Below the pieces are notes generated by a model. It was not told where the DNA came from. It searched no databases and saw only the letters and a program-made list of their open reading frames with translations. Shown here in pieces: positions 1-6,703 of a stretch of 7,199 bases of DNA (positions are counted from its first letter, which is position 1; the number at the start of each line of letters is the position of its first letter). The translations under genes and the position numbers were made by a program. This DNA comes from Deltaproteobacteria bacterium (lineage in GTDB: Bacteria > Desulfobacterota > DSM-4660 > Desulfatiglandales > B25-G16). The stretch lies in contig QMLW01000089.1 of assembly GCA_003646935.1 (NCBI GenBank), positions 1 through 7,199 on the forward strand, written 5' to 3'.

Positions 1-263
1 ACATAGACCTCTACCGGCTCACGACCAAGAGAGATATCCTAGCCCTGGGACTTGAGGAGTATCTCTTGGGCAACGGGATTGCCGTGATCGAGTGGGCGGA
101 TAGGTGGCCGGACGAGCTGCCCGAGGGCACGATTCAGGTTGAGCTGAGCATGGTAAACGAACACACCAGAAAACTCAGATTCACCGGCACTCATCCCAGG
201 GCCCGTGAGGTGTTGGGCCACCTCAAGCAAAGGGTCGGCACCGTACTGCAAACAGTGAAGTGA
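1..263 (+). CDS. tsaE: tRNA threonylcarbamoyladenosine biosynthesis ATPase TsaE (3' part)
   Basis: This is the C-terminal 86 residues of TsaE (YjeE family), read in the frame starting at base 3 and ending at TGA 261-263; the 5' part with the Walker A P-loop lies outside the window. TsaE is the cytoplasmic ATPase that works with TsaB and TsaD to place threonylcarbamoyl on A37 of ANN-decoding tRNAs. The fragment opens with I-DLYRL, the conserved motif that follows a His in the family (the partial first codon, ending in AC, fits His). It continues with GLEEYLLGNG, then IEWADRW and a LPEG turn, the usual order in TsaE. The tail is a basic, poorly conserved end. tsaD, its pathway partner, lies about 4.8 kb downstream. 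A tsaE-lysC neighbourhood is familiar to me from deltaproteobacteria. The family call is confident; only completeness is unknown. Confidence 0.9.
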   Translation, partial: IDLYRLTTKRDILALGLEEYLLGNGIAVIEWADRWPDELPEGTIQVELSMVNEHTRKLRFTGTHPRAREVLGHLKQRVGTVLQTVK

Positions 264-519
264 CATGACCAATCCCAATAAGCTGCGTCGAATACTATAA
301 AAGCAGCATCAAGGGGTTGCGAATTTTCTCAAAAAGATGCTAAACTACTTTGTTAAAATATATTTTCATGAGCCCAAAAAAACCCAGGGCGAAATACAAC
401 AATCCGAGGCAGCTAAGAATGAAGCTTTGGGATGTTGAATTTTTTTAATGTGCAATTAATAGGTTCTGCGTTATAAAATCTATTGAATTCGCTACCATCG
501 ACAAAAGGTTGGCTTTCAT
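264..519 (+). promoter_or_regulatory. A+T-rich intergenic leader before lysC, probable promoter region
   Basis: This 256-base gap is clearly richer in A+T than the genes on either side and holds no convincing gene. The longest suggestive ATG frame, at 265, stops after 11 codons. A perfect 12-base palindrome, AAAATATATTTT, lies at 355-366. A -10-like TATAAAAT lies at 472-479, but the hexamer 17 bases upstream (TGTGCA, 449-454) is a poor -35. A TTGAAT at 435-440 has no good -10 partner. AAAAGG at 503-508 is the likely Shine-Dalgarno of lysC. I see no lysine-riboswitch core and no strong hairpin followed by a T run. A promoter somewhere here is inferred from the gap and composition; its exact position is not established. 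Confidence 0.4.
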
Positions 520-1749
520 ATGGCACTCATAGTTCAAAAGTATGGAGGCACATCGGTCGGGAGCATCGAAAGGATAAAAAAGGTTGCCGAGAGGGTGATA
601 GAGTCAAGCAATAGAGGGAACAAAGTGTTGGTGGTTCTCTCGGCAATGGCAGGGCAGACGGATGCATTGATCGAACAATCCAAGGAAATCACCGAGTCGC
701 CCGATCCAAGGGAACTCGATGTCTTGATGGCAACTGGTGAGCAGGTGAGCGTGTCGTTATTCTCCATGGCAGTGAAATCAATGGGCCATGATTGCTGCTC
801 TTTGCTCGGTTTCCAGGCAGCCATCCATACGGACCATATCTATGGCAAGGCGAGGATCCGAACCATCGATTCAAAACGCATCCTCAGGGAGCTCGATAAA
901 AACGGAGTGGTTGCCGTTGCCGGTTTCCAGGGAATCGATGAAAAAAGGAACATTACCACACTGGGTAGGGGCGGGTCAGATACCACCGCCGTTGCCCTCG
1001 CAGCTGCACTCAAGGCTGATATGTGCGAGATCTATACCGATGTCGAAGGCGTGTTCTCTACCGATCCTAATATCTGCTCCCGGGCGAAAAAGATCGACCG
1101 CATCTCCTACGATGAGATGCTGGAATTCGCTAGCCTTGGGGCCAAGGTCCTGGACATCAGGTCCGTTGAATTCGCCAAGAAATTCAATGTACCCCTACAC
1201 GTGAGATCATCTTTTACGGAAAATGAGGGAACCATGGTAGTGTCAGAAACAAAGGAAATGGAAAAAGTGATGGTCTCTGGCGTCGTTTTTGACAAAAACG
1301 AGGCCAGGGTTACCATGGCCCACGTGCCGGATAGGCCTGGAATTGCATTTAAGATATTCGAACCCGTGTTTAGGGCCGGGATTGTGGTGGACATGATCGT
1401 CCAGAACACGAGCGTCGAGGGATTTACCGACTTGACGTTTACCGTCCCCATAGCGGACTTTCAGAGAACTATTGCCTTGGTTCAAGGCGTTGCCAAGGAT
1501 ATCGGGGTGGATACGGTAGTTGGAGACGAGGAGATCGCCAAGGTGTCAATTATCGGAGTAGGCATGAGAAACCATGCGGGAATCGCCTCGAAGATGTTCG
1601 AGACACTATCGAAAGAGAACATCAATATCAGCATGATAAGTACCTCCGAAATAAAGATCTCCTGCGTGATCGAGGAAAAATATACCGAGCTCGCGGTAAG
1701 GGCCCTCCATGAGGCCTTTGGTTTGGGCGATGAAAAGGCCGAAGCGTAG
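520..1749 (+). CDS. lysC: aspartokinase (LysC type, catalytic domain plus two ACT domains)
   Basis: Aspartokinase phosphorylates L-aspartate with ATP, the first step towards lysine/diaminopimelate, methionine and threonine; it acts in the cytoplasm. The 409-residue length matches the monofunctional class, with no homoserine dehydrogenase fused. The amino acid kinase domain spans about residues 2-230: KYGGTSVG at 7-14, ATGEQVS at 71-77, GFQG at 135-138, TTLGRGGSDTTA at 147-157 and YTDVEGVFSTDP at 172-183. Two ACT regulatory domains follow, about 262-335 (opening VTMAHVPDRPGIA) and 340-405 (opening KVSIIGVGMRNHAGIA), so feedback inhibition by lysine and/or threonine is expected from the family. 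ATG 520 is preceded by AAAAGG at 503-508. The gene begins a compact group: the next reading frame starts inside its 3' end. An internal ATG at 1258 or 1270 could start a separate ACT-only subunit, as in Bacillus and Corynebacterium. Confidence 0.96.
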   Translation: MALIVQKYGGTSVGSIERIKKVAERVIESSNRGNKVLVVLSAMAGQTDALIEQSKEITESPDPRELDVLMATGEQVSVSLFSMAVKSMGHDCCSLLGFQAAIHTDHIYGKARIRTIDSKRILRELDKNGVVAVAGFQGIDEKRNITTLGRGGSDTTAVALAAALKADMCEIYTDVEGVFSTDPNICSRAKKIDRISYDEMLEFASLGAKVLDIRSVEFAKKFNVPLHVRSSFTENEGTMVVSETKEMEKVMVSGVVFDKNEARVTMAHVPDRPGIAFKIFEPVFRAGIVVDMIVQNTSVEGFTDLTFTVPIADFQRTIALVQGVAKDIGVDTVVGDEEIAKVSIIGVGMRNHAGIASKMFETLSKENINISMISTSEIKISCVIEEKYTELAVRALHEAFGLGDEKAEA

Positions 1750-2290
1750 CGATCAACAGATAGGCCTATCGATTCTCATCCTCATCCTCCTGGCGGGGTG
1801 GGCGATCCACTACCTCACCTCCCTTCAAGGCATGCGAGGTCCCGTCAAGGGAACCAATGAGATCTTTGTAGGCATTGAGGGCTTGGTCAGCAGGCCAGGT
1901 GTATATTGCTTTGAGGGGGAACCCTCCTTGACCGACTTGATGGCTAGGGCTGGGGGTATACCGGAACGATTGGGCAGTGATGCCTGGGATCCATATCCCG
2001 CGTTTTCTCAAGGCACCATGGTTCATATCTCCACCGAACGCGGCCGTATGGAGGTCTCAACCCAACCGCTGCCCGCGCCCTATAGGGTCACCCTCGCGAT
2101 CCCCATAAGCCTGAACGAGGCAAGCCCGGAGGAGTTGGATGCCATCCCTGGAATAGGGCCTTCACTGGCACAAAGGATCATCGATCACCGATCCCGGTAC
2201 GGCCTGTTCACCACCGTGGATGAGCTCATCAAGGTACCGGGATTTGGGGAAGTTCGGGTCTCAAAAATACGGCCTTTTGTCAAAATCTAA
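1709..2290 (+). CDS. membrane-anchored ComEA-like helix-hairpin-helix protein
   Basis: A 193-residue protein of the ComEA type. Residues about 18-37 (GLSILILILLAGWAIHYL) form one hydrophobic segment after a basic N-terminus, so the rest is probably outside the inner membrane. Residues about 51-105 resemble an SLBB/ComEA N-domain: VGIEGLVSRPGVY, then LTDLMARAGG. Residues about 133-193 are a tandem helix-hairpin-helix DNA-binding module: SLNEASPEELDAIPGIGPSLAQRII and ELIKVPGFGEVRVSKIRPF. ComEA binds incoming double-stranded DNA during natural transformation, but many bacteria carry such proteins without proven competence, and no comEC or pilus gene is in view. The start is ambiguous. ATG 1709 has AAGGG at 1698-1702 with 6-base spacing; ATG 1730 gives a more typical MKRPK N-terminus but a poor ribosome site. 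Either start overlaps lysC (41 or 20 bases), suggesting translational coupling. The fold is confident, the role is not. Confidence 0.85.
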   Translation: MRPLVWAMKRPKRSDQQIGLSILILILLAGWAIHYLTSLQGMRGPVKGTNEIFVGIEGLVSRPGVYCFEGEPSLTDLMARAGGIPERLGSDAWDPYPAFSQGTMVHISTERGRMEVSTQPLPAPYRVTLAIPISLNEASPEELDAIPGIGPSLAQRIIDHRSRYGLFTTVDELIKVPGFGEVRVSKIRPFVKI

Positions 2291-2304
2291 TACGAGGAAA
2301 AAGC

Positions 2305-4878
2305 ATGGTCCTAAAGAAGGGTATTCCTGAATCGGTGATTGGCCTTGTGCTAACCCTTGTTTTCCTCTTCATAGTCCTCACGGGCATCGGTGACTTTACC
2401 GATATAATCGAGAAGAAGACATTCGATCTTCGATCTCGACTGAGCGCCTCAGGAGAGAGAAACCCCGATATCGAGATGGTGGTGATAGAGGATGATGATC
2501 TGGAAGAAATCGGCCGTTTTCCCTGGCCCCGGAATATCCTCGCCAGGGCCATAGATAACCTCGCCTTGGCCGGCGCAAAGGTTATTGCCATGGATATTAT
2601 GTTCAATGAGCCGGAGGAGAGCGCGGGATTGAAAACTGTAAAAGAGCTGACAAAAACTTACGCCGACCTCGACTTACCGCAACAGGGAACCACTGCCAAG
2701 ACCTTTCACCAGATGCTGCTCAAGGCTGAGGCCAGCCTAGACAATGACGCAAAACTGGCCGAGGCCTTTAAAAAGGCCGGAAACATCGTGCTCCCCATCT
2801 ATTTCGACACGAGGAGTGCGGGAAGGGACCAGGAGGTCCCGGATTTCATCAACAAACACTCCTTTAAGGTGGTTCAAGGGCTCGGCGACGAATGGGCCAT
2901 GAGCTCCGCGATGTGGCTCAGCAAACTGAAACCGCTGCTTCCCTATTTCGCCAATACCGCTGCCAGCATCGGCCATGTCAATCTCTTCCCTGATAGCGAC
3001 GGGTCGATCAGGAGCCAGGTCCACGCTATTGGCTATCTGGAAAACACCTTTATGCCCTCATTTCCCCTTGCCATCGTGAAGGTCTTTAAGGGATTGGATG
3101 ACAAGCAGATCAGGCTTATCCTGGGAAGAGAAATCGATATACGGACAAGCCCCTCCAAGACCATCAGGATACCAGCCGCTGACTATGCCATGCCAACCCT
3201 CATTAAATGGAACGATGGGCCCGATATCGCCTTTCACTCCACGCCCTTTAGGAAGGTCCTCAAAAAGGAATTCCAAACGAGCCTATTCAGGGATAAAATC
3301 GTCATTCTGGGGCCCGTAGCCCCGGGAATCGGCGACCGTTTTGTAACGCCGATAGTAAGCAGTATGCCGGGCATAGAGATAATTGCCAATTCGGTATCCA
3401 ATATCTTGAATGAACAATTCTTCATACGACCCCAGTGGATCACCTTTGTCGAGCTGGGCCTTATCCTCCTTTTCGGTCTCTATATATCCTTTTTCCTCCC
3501 AAAGCTGAGGGCTGGTACAGGAGCCATTATCACCTTAGTTCTCTTTCTCTTTTATGGAACAGCGGGAACGATTCTCTTCTTCCGTTCCAATATATGGCTC
3601 AAGGTTACGCCACAGCTGGTCCTGTTGATTGCCGGCTATATCCTTGTAGTAAGTAGGCAGTTCCTCATCACCGAGAAGACAAAGGAGAAGGTTGAGGCCG
3701 ACTCCGTTGAAACGAACAAGGCCCTCGGCCTCTCCTTCCAGCAACAAGGGCTGCTGGATCTCGCCTTTGAGAAATTTAGAAAATGTTCTACGGAGGAACC
3801 AGGCGTCAAGGACCTCCTGTATAACCTCGGACTGGATTACGAGAGAAAGCGACAGTTCAACAAGGCGTTGGCTGCCTATAACCTGATTGTCGAGGATGGC
3901 AGCGAATTTAAAGACCTCAGCGAGAGGATCCCCAAGCTCAAGGGCGCTGAATCCACCATGATATTCGGGACAGGCGGGGCCCATCCCGGCGACATCGGGG
4001 CAACCATCGGCGATCTGGACACCAAACCAACGCTCGGCAGATATGAGATCTCAGGGGAGTTGGGCAGGGGCGCAATGGGAATCGTGTACAAGGGAGTTGA
4101 TCCCACCATACACAGGACCGTTGCCATCAAAACTCTCCGGCTCTCGGAATTCGAAGAGGAGGAGCTGACCGAGATCAAGCAGCGCTTTTTCAGGGAGGCG
4201 GAATCGGCAGGGCTGCTGAACCACCCTAACATCGTATCGATTTACGATGCAGGTGAGGAACACGACTTGGCCTATATCGCCATGGAATACCTAGAGGGAG
4301 AGGATCTGGCGAAATATACTCGAAAGGAAGCCCTGCTCCCCTTACGGACCGTGCTCCAGATCATCATCCAGGTGGCGGATGCCTTGGATTATGCCCACGG
4401 CAAAGAAGTCGTACACAGGGATATTAAGCCGGCGAACATCATGCGGTTGATGGAAAGCGGCACAATAAAGGTCACGGATTTCGGCATCGCGAGGATTACC
4501 TCGTCCTCCAAGACCAAGACCGGCGTGGTATTGGGAACGCCCTCCTACATGTCACCCGAACAGGTGAGCGGCAAGAGGATCGATGGACGCTCGGATATCT
4601 TCTCCTTGGGCGTTGTCCTCTTTGAGATGCTGGCCGGCCGGAAGCCATTCGTGTCCGAGGACATTACCTCGCTCATGTTTCAGATCTCCAAGGAGCCGCA
4701 CCCTTCTATCAAGGAAATCAATCCGAGGATACCGCCGGTTGTAGAAAAGATCATCGACAAGGCCTTGAGCAAGGAGGTCGATCAACGCTACCAAAAGGCG
4801 GGTTTGATGGCAGAACATCTCAGAAAGGTCGTGGAGAAGATCGACCAATTGAAGAAGGAGAAATCCGCCAACCAGTAA
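2305..4878 (+). CDS. CHASE2-sensor transmembrane serine/threonine protein kinase with TPR linker
   Basis: An 857-residue receptor kinase of the Hanks type. Residues about 11-28 are a first membrane segment. Residues 30-375 are a periplasmic CHASE2 sensor: FDLRSRL near 40, IEDDDLEEIGRFPWPR at 61-76, NLALAGAKVIAMDIMF at 85-100 and DKIVILGPVAPGIGDRF at 330-346. Three more membrane segments follow at about 378-397, 405-425 and 433-450. Residues 471-537 form about two TPR repeats. The kinase domain is about 580-842: glycine loop GRGAMG 587-592, Lys609 in VAIK, Glu631 as likely helix-C Glu, HRDIKPAN 704-711 with catalytic Asp706, DFG 725-727 and SPE 750-752. All key residues are present, so an active RD-type kinase is expected. 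The activation loop is rich in Ser/Thr (732-739). GAGGA at 2294-2298 supports ATG 2305, 14 bases after the upstream stop. Ligand and substrates are unknown; no phosphatase or FHA gene is visible nearby. Confidence 0.95.
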   Translation: MVLKKGIPESVIGLVLTLVFLFIVLTGIGDFTDIIEKKTFDLRSRLSASGERNPDIEMVVIEDDDLEEIGRFPWPRNILARAIDNLALAGAKVIAMDIMFNEPEESAGLKTVKELTKTYADLDLPQQGTTAKTFHQMLLKAEASLDNDAKLAEAFKKAGNIVLPIYFDTRSAGRDQEVPDFINKHSFKVVQGLGDEWAMSSAMWLSKLKPLLPYFANTAASIGHVNLFPDSDGSIRSQVHAIGYLENTFMPSFPLAIVKVFKGLDDKQIRLILGREIDIRTSPSKTIRIPAADYAMPTLIKWNDGPDIAFHSTPFRKVLKKEFQTSLFRDKIVILGPVAPGIGDRFVTPIVSSMPGIEIIANSVSNILNEQFFIRPQWITFVELGLILLFGLYISFFLPKLRAGTGAIITLVLFLFYGTAGTILFFRSNIWLKVTPQLVLLIAGYILVVSRQFLITEKTKEKVEADSVETNKALGLSFQQQGLLDLAFEKFRKCSTEEPGVKDLLYNLGLDYERKRQFNKALAAYNLIVEDGSEFKDLSERIPKLKGAESTMIFGTGGAHPGDIGATIGDLDTKPTLGRYEISGELGRGAMGIVYKGVDPTIHRTVAIKTLRLSEFEEEELTEIKQRFFREAESAGLLNHPNIVSIYDAGEEHDLAYIAMEYLEGEDLAKYTRKEALLPLRTVLQIIIQVADALDYAHGKEVVHRDIKPANIMRLMESGTIKVTDFGIARITSSSKTKTGVVLGTPSYMSPEQVSGKRIDGRSDIFSLGVVLFEMLAGRKPFVSEDITSLMFQISKEPHPSIKEINPRIPPVVEKIIDKALSKEVDQRYQKAGLMAEHLRKVVEKIDQLKKEKSANQ

Positions 4879-4948
4879 GCTGCTTTCTGCACGCCGATCG
4901 GCTGCTTGCATGTTGCAGCAGGGATGATCATGGATGATCAACCATGGG

Positions 4949-4983
4949 CGAAACTCCCCTGGCCAATGGTCGGGGGAGTTTCG
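4949..4983 (+). terminator. long hairpin after the kinase gene, possible terminator lacking a U tract
   Basis: Bases 4949-4959 (CGAAACTCCCC) are the exact reverse complement of 4973-4983 (GGGGAGTTTCG). The loop continues to pair: 4960-4964 (TGGCC) with 4968-4972 (GGTCG) by three Watson-Crick and two G-U pairs, leaving only AAT at the tip. This gives a 16-bp uninterrupted stem, the strongest local structure I noticed in the window. It sits 70 bases after the kinase stop and 107 bases before the tsaD start, as a terminator might. However, the bases after it are TAATGGGG, with no T run on either strand, so it is not a textbook intrinsic terminator. It could instead be a transcript-end stabiliser, a weak attenuator or a protein site. 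The structure is certain; the function is inferred. Confidence 0.4.
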
Positions 4984-5076
4984 TAATGGGGCCGGGAAGC
5001 CGTGGCCGTTTATAAAACAAAGCAGCGATGCATTCCGCCTGTGTGGTTGGAGGGTTTCTGAGGCAGCGAGAAAAAC

Positions 5077-5082
5077 GAGGAA
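5077..5082 (+). promoter_or_regulatory. Shine-Dalgarno site that sets the tsaD start at GTG 5091
   Basis: GAGGAA stands 8 bases before GTG 5091. An in-frame ATG at 5028 would add 21 residues (beginning MHSACVVGG) that precede the usual TsaD N-terminus and have no comparable ribosome site. The GTG gives a protein starting MITLGIDTSCDDT, which is where TsaD proteins normally begin. Confidence 0.75.
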
Positions 5083-5090
5083 CCATTATC

Positions 5091-6110
5091 GTGATTACCC
5101 TTGGCATTGACACCTCCTGTGATGACACCTGCGCAGCTATAGTAGAGAATGGTAAAAGTGTTCTCTCAAATATCGTGAGCTCGCAGGTGACCGTCCACCA
5201 TAGGTACGGGGGTGTTGTGCCGGAACTAGCCTCGAGAGAACATATCAGCAATATCGTTCATGTCGTGGGTGAGGCGCTCGAGCGTGCGGGAGTCAAGGCC
5301 AACGAGCTTGACGCAATTGCCGTTACCTCCGGCCCCGGCCTTGTTGGTGCGCTGCTCGTTGGCATTTACTTCGCCAAGGCATTCGGCCTTGCCCAGCATA
5401 TCCCCCTTGTCGGGGTAAACCACCTGGAGGGACATATCCTGTCCATCTTCCTGGAAGAGCACCCACCTTCCTTTCCCTTTATAGCGCTCACGGTCTCAGG
5501 CGGCCATACCAATATCTACCACGTGCGGGGCTTCGGGGATTACACGGTACTGGGTCAGACACTGGACGATGCGGCCGGAGAGGCATTTGATAAGATCGCA
5601 AAGCTTCTGGATCTCGGATACCCCGGGGGCGCCGTGATAGAAAAGCTCGCCGCCCAGGGCAGAGACGATGTCATCGATTTCCCGAGGGCGTACCTGTCGA
5701 GGGATTCCCTGGACTTCAGCTTTAGCGGGCTAAAAACCGCCGTCGCCCTGTACGTCAAAAGGTGGCTCGAGCAGGAGCAGCGAAATCCAGAGATTACGGT
5801 TGCGGACATCGCTGCATCCTTCCAGGCCGCCGTTGTTGATGTGCTTACCGATAAGATGGTCGCCGCCACCGGGAGGGTCAAGGTACCGACAGCGGTGCTC
5901 GCGGGCGGGGTAGCCAGAAATAACCGTCTTCGCAGAACCATGCAGGAGCGGATGGCCAGGGAGGGAGTGGATCTTTATATCTCAAGCCCGGAATTCTGTA
6001 CGGACAACGGGGCTATGATAGCCGTCGCGGGGTATCAGAGGATCATGGCGGGACAAAGCGATGGACTCACCCTCGATGCTCGATCGCGATTTCCCATTGA
6101 TCAGTTATAG
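5091..6110 (+). CDS. tsaD: tRNA N6-threonylcarbamoyladenosine transferase TsaD
   Basis: TsaD (formerly Gcp/YgjD, Kae1 family) transfers the threonylcarbamoyl group from threonylcarbamoyl-AMP to A37 of ANN-reading tRNAs, working in the cytoplasm with TsaB and TsaE. From GTG 5091 the protein has 339 residues, the normal family length. Visible ASKHA-fold motifs are GIDTSCDDT (5-13), GGVVPELASREH (40-51), the metal ligands His111 and His115 in NHLEGH, SGGHT (136-140), DDAAGEAFDK (159-168), FSFSGLKTA (209-217), GGVARN (272-277) and CTDNGAMIA (303-311), whose Asp305 is the third metal-ligand position. No expected residue is missing. The gene has its own 212-base leader rather than being fused tightly to the kinase gene, so it may be transcribed separately. 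A TATAAA at 5011-5016 lies in the leader, but I find no good -35. tsaE, its partner, is at the left edge of the window. Confidence 0.97.
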   Translation: MITLGIDTSCDDTCAAIVENGKSVLSNIVSSQVTVHHRYGGVVPELASREHISNIVHVVGEALERAGVKANELDAIAVTSGPGLVGALLVGIYFAKAFGLAQHIPLVGVNHLEGHILSIFLEEHPPSFPFIALTVSGGHTNIYHVRGFGDYTVLGQTLDDAAGEAFDKIAKLLDLGYPGGAVIEKLAAQGRDDVIDFPRAYLSRDSLDFSFSGLKTAVALYVKRWLEQEQRNPEITVADIAASFQAAVVDVLTDKMVAATGRVKVPTAVLAGGVARNNRLRRTMQERMAREGVDLYISSPEFCTDNGAMIAVAGYQRIMAGQSDGLTLDARSRFPIDQL

Positions 6111-6136
6111 CCTCTCGATTCAGGGGTAAAAAAGCG

Positions 6137-6170
6137 CGGTGCCCAAGGGAATGCTTGGTACCGTTATATA
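6137..6170 (+). terminator. candidate terminator hairpin after tsaD
   Basis: CGGTGCC-C-AAG (6137-6147) pairs with CTTGGTACCG (6154-6163) around a GGAATG loop. The stem has 10 pairs, including one G-U, with one bulged C. It is followed by TTATATA (6164-6170), only a partial T run. It lies 26 bases after the tsaD stop and 33 bases before the DUF2062 start. A weak intrinsic terminator or read-through attenuator is possible. The A run at 6128-6133 just upstream would give only poor extra pairing. Confidence 0.4.
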
Positions 6171-6196
6171 TGTGATAGCAACAGCACCATCGAGAA

Positions 6197-6703
6197 ATGA
6201 TCAAAAACACCTTTCACCGCAGAGCGCGGCTCCTCTACCTAAGGATTATCAGGCTCAGGGGGCAGCCCCATGAGCTAGCCTTGGGTATGGCCCTTGGCAT
6301 ATGTATCGGTATGACCCCGACTATCCCCTTTCATATGATAACCGCAGTGGCCGTTGCGATCGCCTTCGGTGCAAGCAAGCTAACGGCAGCTGCGGGAACC
6401 TGGATATGCAATCCCGTGACTGTGTATCCGATTTATAGATTTTGCTATATCATCGGTACGTCCTTCCTGGGCTTCGATCACAACACAGGGCTCCTCATGC
6501 CCGTGATCGGGGCTATTGATCAGGGCAAGTACCTCGATGCGATTAAAACAATCCTGAGCGGTGGAGGAATGGCGGTGGCAACCTTTCTGCTTGGGGGTAT
6601 CGTGTTGGGCCTTATCGTCTCGGTACCCTCATATGTTCTATTCTACTATTTCTTTAAGAATCTTGCTGCATGGCGCACATCAAGAAAGCTTATCAAGGCG
6701 TGA
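6197..6703 (+). CDS. DUF2062 family small inner-membrane protein
   Basis: A 168-residue protein that matches the DUF2062 family as I know it. It has a basic N-terminus (HRRARLLYLRIIRLRG, 7-22), then PHELALGMALGICIGMTPTIPFHM (24-47), the family's most recognisable stretch, and GTWICNPVTVYPIY (67-80), the typical GTW-xxNP motif. Hydrophobic segments lie at about 27-57, 68-92 and 124-152, so it is an integral membrane protein. The C-terminus is basic (WRTSRKLIK). The function of the family is not established; I do not assign one. ATG 6197 has only a weak ribosome site (GAGA immediately upstream), but later Met codons fall inside the conserved domain. Its TGA at 6701-6703 shares a base with the rsmA ATG, so the two are probably co-translated. 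Confidence 0.85.
   Translation: MIKNTFHRRARLLYLRIIRLRGQPHELALGMALGICIGMTPTIPFHMITAVAVAIAFGASKLTAAAGTWICNPVTVYPIYRFCYIIGTSFLGFDHNTGLLMPVIGAIDQGKYLDAIKTILSGGGMAVATFLLGGIVLGLIVSVPSYVLFYYFFKNLAAWRTSRKLIKA

Noticed and set aside
265..300. Short reading frame MTNPNKLRRIL directly after tsaE
   Set aside because: Only 11 codons, no ribosome site, and no recognisable continuation after the stop in the same frame.
264..519. Lysine riboswitch or other leader RNA controlling lysC
   Set aside because: The gap is long enough, but I find none of the conserved L-box core segments and no multi-helix junction; only A+T-rich sequence and a short palindrome.
788..1204. 138-codon + strand frame inside lysC
   Set aside because: Out of frame with a fully conserved aspartokinase; Ser/Arg/Pro-rich low-complexity translation typical of a shadow frame.
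3535..3984. 149-codon minus-strand open frame inside the kinase gene
   Set aside because: It lies wholly antisense to a well-supported coding region, has no recognisable domain, and reflects codon bias on the real strand.
5028..5090. Upstream ATG start for tsaD
   Set aside because: It adds 21 residues before the family's normal N-terminus and lacks a ribosome site, whereas GTG 5091 has GAGGAA at good spacing.
4879..5090. Small RNA or tRNA gene in the kinase-tsaD spacer
   Set aside because: No cloverleaf, no T-loop GTTCRA-type box and no clear promoter; only the hairpin and short complementary segments, reported separately.
5555..5941. 128-codon minus-strand frame opposite tsaD
   Set aside because: Antisense to conserved TsaD motifs, Ser/Ala-rich, no recognisable family.
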